Positions 17,234-26,791 of a DNA stretch of 64,000 nucleotides are shown one piece after another. The notes beneath the pieces were generated by a model. That model was not told the DNA's origin. It worked only from the letters and a program-made list of their open reading frames with translations, and did no database searches. The translations under genes were made by a program, and so were the position numbers. The stretch covers positions 17,181-81,180 of the forward strand of contig JANQQU010000083.1 of assembly GCA_028284905.1 (NCBI GenBank), in the 5' to 3' direction. This DNA comes from Calditrichia bacterium. Lineage in GTDB: Bacteria > Calditrichota > Calditrichia > RBG-13-44-9 > J075. Every line of letters starts with the position of its first letter. The first letter of the stretch is position 1.

Positions 17234-18607
17234 TTAAAGAATAAATTTACGTAAATCTTCGTCTTCGACGATATTTTTCAAAGTTTCCCGGACAAACTCG
17301 CCGGTAATATTGATTTTATTGTCCAGCTCCGGTGCATCAAAGAGCATGTCTTCCAATAAGGTGGACATGATGGTATGCAAGCGGCGTGCACCAATATTTT
17401 CCGCTTTGCTGTTGACATAACTGGCAGTTTCGGCGATGGCGCGAATTGCATCATCCGTGAATGTAAGTTCAATATTTTCCGTCTCCATTAAGGCACTATA
17501 TTGCTTGATGAGAGCGTTTTGCGGCTCAGAAAGAATCTGGATAAAATCATCTGTGGAGAGGCTGCCCAATTCTACGCGGATCGGGAAACGGCCCTGCAAT
17601 TCCGGTATAAGGTCGGAGGGTTTCGCGACATGAAAAGCGCCGGAAGCGATAAACAAGATATGGTCGGTTTTGATCATGCCATACTTGGTGGCAACCGTTG
17701 TGCCTTCAACAACCGGGAGCAAATCCCGCTGAACGCCTTCCCGGGAAACATCCGGACCATGCTTGGCGCTGCCGCTGGCAATTTTGTCAATTTCATCGAG
17801 GAATACGATACCACTATTCTGCACCCGGGTAATCGCTTCCTGAACCACTTCTTCCATATCAATCAGCTTTTGTGCTTCCTGCTGGGTGAGGATCGTCAGT
17901 GCTTCCGGTATATCAACCCGGCGTTTTTTCATTTTCTTCGGCATGAAGTTTCCGAATAACTCCTGCAAGTTGATCCCCATTTCTTCCATTCCGCCCGGGG
18001 AAAAAATCTGCATTGTCGGGGAAGTATCTGCCGGCGTATCAATCTCGACAGTGCGATTATCCAGCTCACCCTTTAGCAGTTTCTGGCGAAATTTGCTGCG
18101 GGTTTGCTGATACTGGCTTTCTTTACCATCATTCTCTTCCGTGGGTGAGGTAGAGAAACCGGTTTGGGAGATCGGCGGGGGAGGTATGAGGATATCCAGT
18201 AAACGTTCCACGGCCTGCTCGTTCGCTTTCTCCTGAACGGCCTGCTGTTTTTCTTCCCGGACCATGTTGATGCCGATGTCGACCAGATCCCGCACCATAC
18301 TTTCGACATCTCTGCCGACGTAGCCGACTTCCGTAAATTTGGAGGCTTCCACCTTCACAAATGGCGCGCTTGCCAGACGGGCGAGGCGACGTGAAATTTC
18401 TGTTTTACCAACACCGGTGGGGCCGATCAGGATAATATTGTTGGGCATAATTTCATCTCTAAGATTGCCTTCTACCTGCTGACGGCGCCAACGATTTCTC
18501 AGTGCAATGGCGACCGAGCGCTTGGCATTGTGTTGGCCGATAATGTATTTGTCCAGTGCTTCGACAATTTCTTTTGGGGTTAAATCTTTAAGGTCTGTTT
18601 TTCCCAT
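17234..18607 (-). CDS. hslU: ATP-dependent protease ATPase subunit HslU
   Basis: AAA+ unfoldase that feeds substrates to the HslV peptidase. The 457 residues show the N-terminal [20 protein letters not shown], Walker [11 protein letters not shown], pore loop [11 protein letters not shown], an inserted I domain (residues about 110-240), Walker [11 protein letters not shown], sensor regions and the canonical C-terminal end EDLRKFIL, which docks into HslV. It is 29 bases downstream of hslV, the standard arrangement. Confidence 0.97.
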   Translation of the reverse strand: MGKTDLKDLTPKEIVEALDKYIIGQHNAKRSVAIALRNRWRRQQVEGNLRDEIMPNNIILIGPTGVGKTEISRRLARLASAPFVKVEASKFTEVGYVGRDVESMVRDLVDIGINMVREEKQQAVQEKANEQAVERLLDILIPPPPISQTGFSTSPTEENDGKESQYQQTRSKFRQKLLKGELDNRTVEIDTPADTSPTMQIFSPGGMEEMGINLQELFGNFMPKKMKKRRVDIPEALTILTQQEAQKLIDMEEVVQEAITRVQNSGIVFLDEIDKIASGSAKHGPDVSREGVQRDLLPVVEGTTVATKYGMIKTDHILFIASGAFHVAKPSDLIPELQGRFPIRVELGSLSTDDFIQILSEPQNALIKQYSALMETENIELTFTDDAIRAIAETASYVNSKAENIGARRLHTIMSTLLEDMLFDAPELDNKINITGEFVRETLKNIVEDEDLRKFIL

Positions 18608-18636
18608 GCTTTTTTACTCCGTTTCGCTAAAGTGCC

Positions 18637-19182
18637 CTACAAGGTTTCAATCGTAATGTGGCGGTTGGTATAGATGCAAATATCACCGGCAATTTCCAGA
18701 GACTTCCGGGTTAACTCCTCGGCATTCAGATCGGATTCAAACTTTAACGCCCGGGCAGCGGCAAGTGCGTAAGGGCCACCGGAACCAATTGCCAGGATTT
18801 GATCATCCGGCTGTAATACATCGCCGGTACCGGAAACGATCAGTGCCGTATCCTTATTAACCACTGCCAGCATTGCTTCCAGGCGACGCAGAAAGCGATC
18901 AGTGCGCCAATCTTTTGCCAATTCTACCGCAGCCTTGGTAAGATTGCCATTGTATTGTTCCAGTTTCTCTTCGAACCGTTCGAATAATGTAAATGCATCG
19001 GCGGCAGCGCCGGCAAAGCCTGCCAGAACCTGGTCGCGATACAGGCGACGGACTTTGTTGCCCTGTTGCTTCATTACCATATTACCGAAAGTTACCTGGC
19101 CATCTCCACCGAGGGCGACCTGGCCATCTTTAATGACACCGAGAATTGTTGTTGCATGAAATTTGGGAAATGAATCTGACAT
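18637..19182 (-). CDS. hslV: ATP-dependent protease peptidase subunit HslV
   Basis: Threonine peptidase of the proteasome-beta type that forms a double hexamer with HslU. After removal of the N-terminus the active-site Thr is the first residue of TTILGV (residues about 12-17, HATTILGV). [32 protein letters not shown] and ALAAARAL match the family. The ATG at 19182 follows AGGAG by five bases and is preferred to a GTG six bases upstream. First gene of the hslV-hslU-argF unit. Confidence 0.97.
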   Translation of the reverse strand: MSDSFPKFHATTILGVIKDGQVALGGDGQVTFGNMVMKQQGNKVRRLYRDQVLAGFAGAAADAFTLFERFEEKLEQYNGNLTKAAVELAKDWRTDRFLRRLEAMLAVVNKDTALIVSGTGDVLQPDDQILAIGSGGPYALAAARALKFESDLNAEELTRKSLEIAGDICIYTNRHITIETL

Positions 19183-19392
19183 TGACACTCCTATGTTCCT
19201 TGAATCTTAAATTGCTCGCAAATTTACGTATTATCGCCAGTGATTACAAACAAAAGTCAAAATTTAAATCTAGCGATTTCTACCAAATTAAGTGTGAATA
19301 ATGTCTAACATTTACGGGAAGATAATTGAAATGTTTTCGGGGGTAGGGGAGAAGAAGCGTGATAATGAAGCTAATACCGAATAAGTCTAATA

Positions 19393-19425
19393 GATGCTGG
19401 ATGAAAAACGTTCTCATCCAGCATC
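19393..19425. terminator. Strong hairpin downstream of rpoN
   Basis: A perfect 12-bp inverted repeat, GATGCTGGATGA / TCATCCAGCATC, with a 9-base loop, 16 bases past the rpoN stop. On the minus strand no T-run follows, so it may be a weak terminator or a 3' stabilising hairpin. Confidence 0.6.
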
Positions 19426-19440
19426 AAGTCCTTAGCTTCG

Positions 19441-20940
19441 TTAAATACTGCGGCGCAGACGAGCAACGGGAATATCGAGCTGCTCGCGGTATTTGGCAAC
19501 GGTCCGGCGTGCGATGGGAATACCTTCCTCATTAAGCATTTTCGCCAGCTTATCGTCGCTAAAGGGTTTCCGCGGCGGTTCGCCTTCGATGATCTCTTTC
19601 AGGCGGTCTTTGATGCGCAAGGTGCTTAATGCATCACCATCTTCGGTTTCCATACCTTCGTTAAAAAAGTATTTCAGTTCGAAGACGCCATAGTCGGTTT
19701 CGACATATTTGCCTTTGCAAACCCGGCTGACTGTGGAAATATCCATTTCGATAACTTCAGCAATATCTTTCATAATCATCGGCTTGATGTGTTCCGGCCC
19801 TTTACGAAAGAAATTCTCCTGACGTTCAACAATCGCTTCCATGGTCTTTTGCATGGTAACCTGCCGCTGACGAATTGCCTTAATAAACCATTTGGCAGAA
19901 TCAATTTTGTCTTTGAGAAACTTTCGGACTTCCCGATCCACCAGTTTCTTCGGTTGGCGGAGCATCTTTTTGTAATAGTTACTGATGCGTAAACCGGGCG
20001 TTTTGTATTCATTGAGGGAAATTACCAACTCATCGTCGACCAGTTCTACGAAAAAATCCGGTATGATGTAGTTAGAACGCGCATCGCCAAAATCTCCGCC
20101 GGGTTTAGGGTTGAGTTTAGCGATTACCTCCAGCGCTGCTTTGATCTCGTCCAGGGAAATATCCAGAATATCGCCCACTTTTTCGAAACGGCGATTTACG
20201 AAATCTGTGTAAGCCTCCTTGAGGATGCGCAGGGGGATTTCATAGTCGCCTTCATTGGCCTCATGTTTTACCGCTAATTGGACCAATAAGCATTCTTGTA
20301 AGTTACGGGCGGCGATCCCCACCGGATCCAGGCGCTGGATTTGGGCCAAAATGTCTTCGACTGCTTCTGGAGAAATTTCAAAAATTTCACCGATGGATTC
20401 GACGCTAACTTCCGCGTCCAGCCAGCCATCATCGCGTAAATTATAGATGATATATTCACCGACCTGGAATTCGGACTCATCCAGCTTTAGCATATGCAAT
20501 TGATTGAGAAGATGTTCTGACATCGACTCCCGATAAACTTCCGGAATATCCCGATCCTCTTCGTTCGGATCTTTCGGCAGGCGTGGTTCCGGGGGATCTT
20601 CATCGTTTGGCAGCAGGTCCTCAACGTCGATTTCTTTTTCTACTTCATCATTCAGCTTATCTTCATCACTTTTATTATTTTCTTCCAGAGTATCGAATTC
20701 TTCCTGAATCTTCTCGCTTTCTTCCTTGTTCTCATTAATCTCGACTTCTTCATCTTCTTCCTGAATATCTTCCCATTCTTCAGATTCTTCCAGGACGGGG
20801 TTCTTTTCCAATTCCATCTTGATTTTCTGTTCGAGCATGAGCATAGGTAACTGCAGCAGGGTAGATACCAGGATCTGCTGCGGTTTTAGCACCTGAGACT
20901 GTGTTTGGTATAATCCGTACCCAAGACCGGGCTTAGCCAT
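19441..20940 (-). CDS. rpoN: RNA polymerase sigma-54 factor
   Basis: Directs RNA polymerase to -24/-12 promoters and needs AAA+ activators. The 499 residues show region I (LKPQQILVSTLLQLPMLMLE and the ENPVLEE-like KNPVLEESEEW), a long acidic region II (about 50-115), the core-binding domain, a helix-turn-helix (near MKDIAEVIEMDISTVSRVCK) and the C-terminal RpoN box ARRTVAKYREQLDIPVARLR. No bacterial enhancer-binding protein is in this window. Confidence 0.97.
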   Translation of the reverse strand: MAKPGLGYGLYQTQSQVLKPQQILVSTLLQLPMLMLEQKIKMELEKNPVLEESEEWEDIQEEDEEVEINENKEESEKIQEEFDTLEENNKSDEDKLNDEVEKEIDVEDLLPNDEDPPEPRLPKDPNEEDRDIPEVYRESMSEHLLNQLHMLKLDESEFQVGEYIIYNLRDDGWLDAEVSVESIGEIFEISPEAVEDILAQIQRLDPVGIAARNLQECLLVQLAVKHEANEGDYEIPLRILKEAYTDFVNRRFEKVGDILDISLDEIKAALEVIAKLNPKPGGDFGDARSNYIIPDFFVELVDDELVISLNEYKTPGLRISNYYKKMLRQPKKLVDREVRKFLKDKIDSAKWFIKAIRQRQVTMQKTMEAIVERQENFFRKGPEHIKPMIMKDIAEVIEMDISTVSRVCKGKYVETDYGVFELKYFFNEGMETEDGDALSTLRIKDRLKEIIEGEPPRKPFSDDKLAKMLNEEGIPIARRTVAKYREQLDIPVARLRRSI

Positions 20941-21298
20941 AACCGTAAAACCTCCGTAAAATTACTTCTGTCATCAAAACTGGCACAATTTCTGTAATAG
21001 AAAAATAAACACTTCAAATAGCGCGAGTCAAGCAAAATCTCGCCAATAAAAATCTATTTTTAAAGCATCAAAGAATAAAAGGCTTAAATTTTTGTTTTTA
21101 ATAGAAATATGAAAACAGGCAGAGGCGGATTTATCCGCCGCCTTCTTGATAGTTAACGCTAGAAGGAGATGTGAGGGAAGTCCAAAATCCTTAAAAAAGA
21201 AAGTGTAATCCAACTCGTTTCTATTAATCAATTAAACTTTTTTATTTTTTCATGCAAGCCTTTATTTTATTATCTCATTTAAAACTGAACGGAACTGT
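20941..21298. other. Intergenic region between rpoN and the TauE-like gene
   Basis: 358 AT-rich bases that must hold divergent promoters. The only clear structure is a small GC hairpin, GGCGGA / TCCGCC, near 21124-21139. No gene or RNA motif is recognised. Confidence 0.4.
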
Positions 21299-22039
21299 AT
21301 GGATTGGTTGATTCCTTTTTGGCCTGTTTTGCCTATTATATTTATTTCGGCTTTTATTCGCTCGGCTTTAGGTTTTGGAGATGCATTAGTTGCCATGCCG
21401 TTGTTGGCAATGACAATTAGCATGACCGTAGCTACCCCATTGGTGGCAATTATCGCCAGCACCAGCGCGATGTTAATACTACTAAAAGATTGGCAAAAAG
21501 CGGATTGGCGCTCCGCCGGCCGATTAATTTTTGCTGCATTCTTTGGCACCATCGCCGGTCTTTATTCCCTGAAACATTTTCCAGAAATTTACATGAAATT
21601 TGTGTTGGGGGTGGTAATTGCAGTCTACGGCATATATAACCTGATCCGCCCAACATTTCAACCAATAAGCGGAAAGCCGCAATTAACCATGTTTTTCGGG
21701 TTTTTGTCCGGATTGCTGGGAGGGGCATATAATACCAACGGACCGCCGATTGTTATCTATGGGCGCCTCCGGGGCTGGCAACCGGAACATTTTCGGGCAA
21801 CATTGCAGGGGTATTTTCTGCCTGCTGGAATGATGATTACCCTTGGGCATGGACTTTCCGGGCTTTGGACGGAAACAGTGTTCATGCTTTACCTGACATG
21901 TTTACCATTAGTGGCATTGGCTATTTGGATTGGTGGCGTTGTCAATCGACGACTGCCATATGGAAAATTCGATCGCTATCTAAACATAGCCCTGGTGATT
22001 ATGGGGGTATTGCTGATATATAAAGCGTGGACTGGTTAA
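21299..22039 (+). CDS. TauE/SafE-family anion transporter
   Basis: A 246-residue inner-membrane protein with about eight hydrophobic segments and the internal-repeat signatures of the TauE/SafE family: ALGFGDALVAMPLLAM in the first half and LLGGAYNTNGPPIVIYGRLR in the second. Family members export sulfite, sulfoacetate or related sulfur or organic anions. The substrate here is unknown. The ribosome site is weak. Confidence 0.87.
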   Translation: MDWLIPFWPVLPIIFISAFIRSALGFGDALVAMPLLAMTISMTVATPLVAIIASTSAMLILLKDWQKADWRSAGRLIFAAFFGTIAGLYSLKHFPEIYMKFVLGVVIAVYGIYNLIRPTFQPISGKPQLTMFFGFLSGLLGGAYNTNGPPIVIYGRLRGWQPEHFRATLQGYFLPAGMMITLGHGLSGLWTETVFMLYLTCLPLVALAIWIGGVVNRRLPYGKFDRYLNIALVIMGVLLIYKAWTG

Positions 22040-22074
22040 GTGGCTATGAGGTATGGCGATTAAAAAAGATTCGT

Positions 22075-23364
22075 TTATTCATATATCCAGCGTTTTGCCT
22101 TCATTTCAAAACGGGGTAGGGAGCCGGCAGAAACTGCAGCAACAGGTATGCGTAAATTTAATAAGCTTTGCAATTCGTTCTGCAACTGCCGGGCAAGATC
22201 TTCAGATGATTGACAGTCCGGAACAGGTTCAATCCGAATACTAAGCTCTTCCATCCCCTTAACGTTGCTAACGTTTACCTGGTATTCAGCAACTTCATCG
22301 AAGCGTCGGATTATTTCGCCTATCGCTGAGGGGAAGATATTTACACCGCGAATAAATAGCATGTCATCGGCACGCCCGAGTATGCCGCCCGCCAATGCGA
22401 AATCGGGGTTGGCGGAGGTGTCGGGAGAAATTAGCGCTTCCCGAACAATATCCCCGGTGCGATAACGAATTAACGGCGAGGCATTTCTGCGTAAAGTAGT
22501 AAGCACCAACTCACCACTTTCACCGGGGGATACCGGTTGATCGCCATCCAGTTCAATTATTTCCGCCAGGTATGCGTTGCCGATGATCCGCAGCCGTTCC
22601 CGTTTTTCCGGGCATTCGTAGCTAACCGGACCGACCTCTGTCATCCCATGATGATCATACACCTTTGCGCCGGGCCATAATGCTTCAATCTTTTTGTAAA
22701 TGCCCGGTAAACTGCCGCCCGGCTCACCGGCAACGACGATGCGTTTAATCGATTGCTTCGAGAGATCGATGCCTGCTTCCCGGGCAACTTCTCCCAGGCG
22801 AATCGCATATGTGGGGGTGCAGCAAAGCACTGAAACCGGATTTTCCTGGATCAGTCGTAAACGAGCCAGACTACCGATGCCACCACCGGGAATGCAGAGG
22901 CAGCCCATAGCAGCGGCTGCTTCGAAAGCGGTCCAAAATCCGAGAAAGGGGCCAAAGGAAAAGGCAAAAAGAACCGTATCCCGATTTGTTACACCGCTCA
23001 TCCTGTAAATTGTTTGCCAGTTTTCCAGTAAATGCTGCCAGCTTTCAGCAGTATCCAGCCAGCGGAGGGGAATGCCGGAAGTACCGCTGGTTTGGTGATA
23101 ACGAATATATTCTTCCCGGGAAAAAGTAAGATTGCTGCCATAAGGAGGATGTTGCCGGAAATCTTCACTAAGCTCTGATTTGACAGTAAAAGGAATCTTC
23201 TCAAAGAATGATTGAAAATTCTTAAACTGTATGCCCGGCTGGATATTGTGATGAGAATACTTTGCGCTGTAAAAAGCATTATCGGGAAGCAATAAAGAAA
23301 AAAGAGAATTCAATTGCGATAATTGATACGCTGCTAATGCTTCCCGATTTTTAAAGTCTTTCAT
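22075..23364 (-). CDS. Phenylacetate-CoA ligase-like AMP-forming enzyme
   Basis: A 429-residue member of the adenylate-forming superfamily nearest to PaaK (about 430 residues). It has the AMP-binding loop HQTSGTSGIPLRW, FLGFWTAFEAAAAMGCL, the acyl-binding VAGEPGGSLPGIYK, the A5 motif DHHGMTEVGPVSYEC, RYRTGDIV and GRADDMLFIRGVNIFP, with a C-terminal Lys in FEMKAKRW. PaaK relatives activate aryl acids as AMP then CoA (or carrier-protein) thioesters. Last gene of a minus-strand set with a thioesterase, a halogenase-like flavoprotein and a chorismate-lyase-like protein, so an aromatic substrate is likely. It is 26 bases from the upstream transporter-like gene. Confidence 0.88.
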   Translation of the reverse strand: MKDFKNREALAAYQLSQLNSLFSLLLPDNAFYSAKYSHHNIQPGIQFKNFQSFFEKIPFTVKSELSEDFRQHPPYGSNLTFSREEYIRYHQTSGTSGIPLRWLDTAESWQHLLENWQTIYRMSGVTNRDTVLFAFSFGPFLGFWTAFEAAAAMGCLCIPGGGIGSLARLRLIQENPVSVLCCTPTYAIRLGEVAREAGIDLSKQSIKRIVVAGEPGGSLPGIYKKIEALWPGAKVYDHHGMTEVGPVSYECPEKRERLRIIGNAYLAEIIELDGDQPVSPGESGELVLTTLRRNASPLIRYRTGDIVREALISPDTSANPDFALAGGILGRADDMLFIRGVNIFPSAIGEIIRRFDEVAEYQVNVSNVKGMEELSIRIEPVPDCQSSEDLARQLQNELQSLLNLRIPVAAVSAGSLPRFEMKAKRWIYE

Positions 23365-23390
23365 AATGCTAAAAAAGAATGCTAATCATT

Positions 23391-23963
23391 TCAATTATGA
23401 TGAGTATCCCCGGACATCGCCTGTGGTGGCGCCGGTTGCTCGATCACTGTTTTTTGAGGAGGTGCCGGGTTTGGTTTGTATGCTACAACCATATATCCAC
23501 CAATCGCTGCCAGTAAAATTCCTGCAATAAACTGCCAGCGCAGGCTGGCAAATCCACCTGCCGGAGGATGCATGGAAAGCGCGACAACCGCATTAACGAT
23601 TGGTGCACCGGAAAATACAAGAGACATTACGACTGCCGGTGTTCCCCTGGCGCCAAATGCCAGCAGGACGCAGAATGCACCCAGTGCCCCGACAAAGCCA
23701 GCTAATAAGGACATCCACATGCCTTTGGCGGGAAACGTCCAGGTTGCACCATTGAAAATCATGATTAAAATTGGTCCAAGCACTGCGGTTAACAGATATG
23801 CGATACCTACAAAAAGAAATGCCTTATATCTGCCATTAACTGCATCTCCCATGGCGATCTGCCCACTGTGGAGGAAAATGCCGTAAAGTCCCCAGGAAAT
23901 AATTGTCATAAAAACAAAAATTAACCAGGTCATACCTTGCGGACTTGTATTTTCTGCACCCAT
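23391..23963 (-). CDS. DMT/EamA-like integral membrane protein
   Basis: A 190-residue protein with about five hydrophobic segments, resembling one repeat of the drug/metabolite transporter superfamily (GLYGIFLHSGQIAM, LVFSGAPIVNAVVALSM, AGILLAAIGGYMVVAYKP). It is shorter than ten-helix EamA permeases and would have to dimerise. The C-terminal tail is Pro-rich and cytoplasmic or periplasmic. Its place between a thioesterase and a ligase gene suggests it moves the product or an intermediate of that set. Confidence 0.7.
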   Translation of the reverse strand: MGAENTSPQGMTWLIFVFMTIISWGLYGIFLHSGQIAMGDAVNGRYKAFLFVGIAYLLTAVLGPILIMIFNGATWTFPAKGMWMSLLAGFVGALGAFCVLLAFGARGTPAVVMSLVFSGAPIVNAVVALSMHPPAGGFASLRWQFIAGILLAAIGGYMVVAYKPNPAPPQKTVIEQPAPPQAMSGDTHHN

Positions 23964-24017
23964 TCTATCGCTCCTTTATACCACTACTTTTATTGTTCCA
24001 TTTGCCTTCTATTCTGC

Positions 24018-24470
24018 TCAGGAAGCAGATTTCTGCAACTCCGGGGCGACGGCTAATTTGTTGGAAATCGCATCCGGAATCTCTGCAGCTTTCATATTGC
24101 CGCTGAGCGGATCCCGCGCTACACATACCACTGCAATGCTTCCCCGGGCAACAGCCTTGTTTTTGTCGCCGCTAATTTTCCGAATATTGAACTGATAAAC
24201 AAGCGATCTTTTACTTTTTTTTCGTATCTGCAGGTGAACTTCAATTTCATCTTCGAAGCGTAAAGGACCGAGAAATTCACAGTGTGCATCAATTCTCGGC
24301 CAGCCGATTGTGGATTTCGGATCTCTGGGATGGATCGAAAGTCCCAGTGAGCGGAAAAAGGCATGTTCTGTCATTTCCATGTAACGAAAGTAATTGGAAA
24401 AGTGCACAATACCAGCGGTGTCTGTCTCGGCAAACTCGACAATTTTGCGGAGTTTATATTCATGCGCCAT
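24018..24470 (-). CDS. Acyl-CoA thioesterase, 4HBT hotdog fold (YbgC/FadM-like)
   Basis: A 150-residue hotdog-fold thioesterase. The motif EFAETDTAGIVHFSNYFRYM contains the catalytic Asp of the 4-hydroxybenzoyl-CoA thioesterase class (D in TDTAG) and the following HFSNY; EHAFFRSLGLSIH and RFEDEIEVHLQIRKKSKRS complete the fold. It would hydrolyse acyl- or aroyl-CoA esters. It is 54 bases upstream of the membrane protein gene in the same orientation. Specificity for 4-hydroxybenzoyl-CoA is possible given its neighbours but not shown. Confidence 0.88.
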   Translation of the reverse strand: MAHEYKLRKIVEFAETDTAGIVHFSNYFRYMEMTEHAFFRSLGLSIHPRDPKSTIGWPRIDAHCEFLGPLRFEDEIEVHLQIRKKSKRSLVYQFNIRKISGDKNKAVARGSIAVVCVARDPLSGNMKAAEIPDAISNKLAVAPELQKSAS

Positions 24471-24548
24471 TTATGAAAAAATCCTTATCGAAATTAATTG
24501 CTGTCAAAAATAGGTGTAATATTTTAATGCTTCTGTGTCTTGTAAAGA

Positions 24549-24651
24549 TGCCCGCGAAATACGCTAAACACGCGAATTAGTATCAAACTTTAACGATTAT
24601 TGGTGATCTGCAGAACAGTTAATTATGCGTGTTTGGCGTATTTCGCGGGCA
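24549..24651. repeat. Long inverted repeat (palindromic intergenic element)
   Basis: Two arms of about 31 bases (24549-24579 and 24620-24651) pair with about three mismatches; each begins TGCCCGCGAAATACGC and runs through AAACACGC. The centre is AT-rich. It separates two co-directional genes and would form a large cruciform or RNA hairpin. It resembles REP/MITE-like elements. Confidence 0.82.
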
Positions 24652-24686
24652 AATTAAAATTCCCGGAAAGGAGCTAAAAGCAATGA

Positions 24687-25949
24687 CTAAGCAACGGGTT
24701 GGGATTCATGCTGATAAGGCATGCCATAATCCAAATCCGCCGGGACATCTGCAAACTCTCCAATTGCTTCGAAAAGCCGGGTGTAATCTTTTTCGGAGTT
24801 ACCAATCAGACAGTCGGTAACATCACTGGCCAGATCAGGATATTTCTTTAATAAAACCCCAAAGTTGAAAGTATCATCATAAAATGCATAGACCAGCTTG
24901 CGCATCGATTCAATTGCGTTGCGAAATTTATGGCTGTAATCTACAAACTGACCGGCAGTGTAATCTTTGACTTTTAGCGCGCCATCGACCGCTTCAGCAG
25001 CGAGTTGCCCGCCTAACAGGGCGAAATACATGCCCGATGAAAACACCGGATCGAGAAAAGCAAAAGCGTCGCCAGTTAACACCAGGCCATCCGCTGCACA
25101 GTAGCGGGAACGGTAGGAAAAATCGCCGGTAACATGATATTCTCCGAGGGATTCTCCTGTGCTGAGATGATCTTTAATCCATTGATTATTCTCAACTTCC
25201 TTCTCGAAAATCGCTTTGGCATCGCGGGTATCACGATATAAATATTCCTTATCCGCTACCACCCCAACGCTGACAACATCATCTGCCAGGGGAATATACC
25301 AGAACCAGCCTTTTTCGGGAATGTAAGCGACGGTAGTAGCACCTTCGTCATAACCTTCATCCCGCTTTGCGCCTTTGTAATAGGTCCAGATTGCTACTTT
25401 CTGCAGATTGGTATCCTTCACGCGCCAACTGTTGCGCGTCATCGAAAAGCCATTTCGGCCGGTGGCATCAATGGTGATTGGTGCTTTAAATTCATGTACA
25501 TCCCCCGATTGATCCTGCGCGGTAACTCCGGTAACAACATCGTCATCTTTCAACATACTTTTTGCCTGCATACCACTAAAGACATCGGCGCCTTTTTCCC
25601 GGGCATTTGCCAGCATCATCTGATCGAACTCACTGCGCTTTACCTGCCAGGTATTGGCAGCTTCATGGTCCATGTGATCGAAGAAATAGAAAGGTTGAGA
25701 AACTTTGCCGGAAGGACTGGCAAATTGAACACTATATTTTTTCTGGAATGAAGACGCTTTCATTTTATCAATCATGCCAATTGCTTTTAGGGGGAAGTAA
25801 CAATAGGGGATCAATGATTCTCCGATATGATACCGGGGAAAATGTGATTTTTCCAACAGAGCGACCTGATGGCCATTTTTAGCAAGTAATGCAGCGGCAG
25901 TGCTACCAGCCGGGCCACCACCTATAACAACAACATCATACGAAGCCAT
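24687..25949 (-). CDS. FAD-dependent halogenase-like monooxygenase
   Basis: A 420-residue flavoprotein of the tryptophan-halogenase/geranylgeranyl-reductase group. The Rossmann motif is VVIGGGPAGSTAAALLAKNG (7-26), with PRYHIGESLIPY after it, GWFWYIPLADD matches the WxWxIP signature of flavin-dependent halogenases, and GDAFAFLDPVFSSGMYFAL matches the FxPxxSxG region. The halogenase active-site Lys could not be placed with certainty, so it may instead hydroxylate or reduce a carrier-bound aromatic or polyene substrate. The flanking genes for a chorismate-lyase-like enzyme and aryl ligase favour an aromatic substrate. Confidence 0.85.
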   Translation of the reverse strand: MASYDVVVIGGGPAGSTAAALLAKNGHQVALLEKSHFPRYHIGESLIPYCYFPLKAIGMIDKMKASSFQKKYSVQFASPSGKVSQPFYFFDHMDHEAANTWQVKRSEFDQMMLANAREKGADVFSGMQAKSMLKDDDVVTGVTAQDQSGDVHEFKAPITIDATGRNGFSMTRNSWRVKDTNLQKVAIWTYYKGAKRDEGYDEGATTVAYIPEKGWFWYIPLADDVVSVGVVADKEYLYRDTRDAKAIFEKEVENNQWIKDHLSTGESLGEYHVTGDFSYRSRYCAADGLVLTGDAFAFLDPVFSSGMYFALLGGQLAAEAVDGALKVKDYTAGQFVDYSHKFRNAIESMRKLVYAFYDDTFNFGVLLKKYPDLASDVTDCLIGNSEKDYTRLFEAIGEFADVPADLDYGMPYQHESQPVA

Positions 25950-26167
25950 AAATCAAATCCTTTCCTTCGCTTGGTTCCAGCTTTTAGTTATGCCCCAGTT
26001 TTTCAACCTCTGTAAACCTCAAATTCTAAAATAACCGTTTTGTTAAAAATTCAAAGAAATAATAAGAAATAGTGCTGCTTTAAATTTAGTAAATATGCAA
26101 ACCCCATAGGGGCAAGTGGGCAAATGAGCAAAAGTGCAGATTAACAATTCTTTTTGTTCGGGAGTCT

Positions 26168-26704
26168 TTACCTTTTTGGGGGTAGAATTTCCACGACTTT
26201 CACTAATATATTGCCATTTTCATGAACCAGCTGATTCACCCGCCCAAATAGCATTGGCGTTCCGTCTATCATCAGCGCCTGACGGGTTTTGTAATCCGCA
26301 TTTACCCGAAAGAAAGCCCGTGGGGCACTGGTATGGGGAATATGGTTGACCTCAAGAATTTCACCGAGCGGCCGTTGGCAGGCCAGTATCTGTTCCTGGG
26401 CAGCTTGTGGATAATATTCCAGGTTGATGCGAATGGCACCAAAAAGCACCGGTAGATCATTGTTCGCCGTCAATACCACTTTGCGCAGCAAGTAATTATC
26501 CCGCAACACTTTCTTCTTCAGAGATAGATTAATTGGATGCTGATAGAACAGTTGCAGCGTGGGGGTCATATCATCATGATGAACCAACAGCGAATTTTGC
26601 GGTTCAGGTACTTCATCCCCGTCGACGCGCTCGAAGTGTGGGACCGGCTCGTTGTCCATTTTATAGAATTCATCCAGGGGGTAAGGGATTATCATCTTTT
26701 CCAT
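26168..26704 (-). CDS. Chorismate pyruvate-lyase-like protein (DUF98/Rv2949c type)
   Basis: A 178-residue protein resembling the DUF98 family, whose mycobacterial member Rv2949c turns chorismate into 4-hydroxybenzoate and pyruvate. Matching features in order: DDMTPTLQLFYQHPINL, LLRKVVLTANNDLPVLFGAI with the conserved Arg, and RPLGEILEVNHIPHTSAPRA. Similarity is by eye and moderate. It is the first gene of the minus-strand aromatic set. A product of 4-hydroxybenzoate would give the downstream ligase, thioesterase and flavoprotein a common substrate. Confidence 0.68.
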   Translation of the reverse strand: MEKMIIPYPLDEFYKMDNEPVPHFERVDGDEVPEPQNSLLVHHDDMTPTLQLFYQHPINLSLKKKVLRDNYLLRKVVLTANNDLPVLFGAIRINLEYYPQAAQEQILACQRPLGEILEVNHIPHTSAPRAFFRVNADYKTRQALMIDGTPMLFGRVNQLVHENGNILVKVVEILPPKR

Positions 26705-26791
26705 GGTCGCTGATACGACAGCTTGTAGGAGAGGTTCCGAAAATATTCAGGTAGTGCTGAATTTGGGAAAAAGCGGCAAAAATTAGCTGTC

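Noticed and set aside
22075..26704. Full flexirubin or aryl polyene cluster
   Set aside because: No ketosynthase, acyl carrier protein, dehydratase or ketoreductase genes are present; only tailoring-type enzymes.
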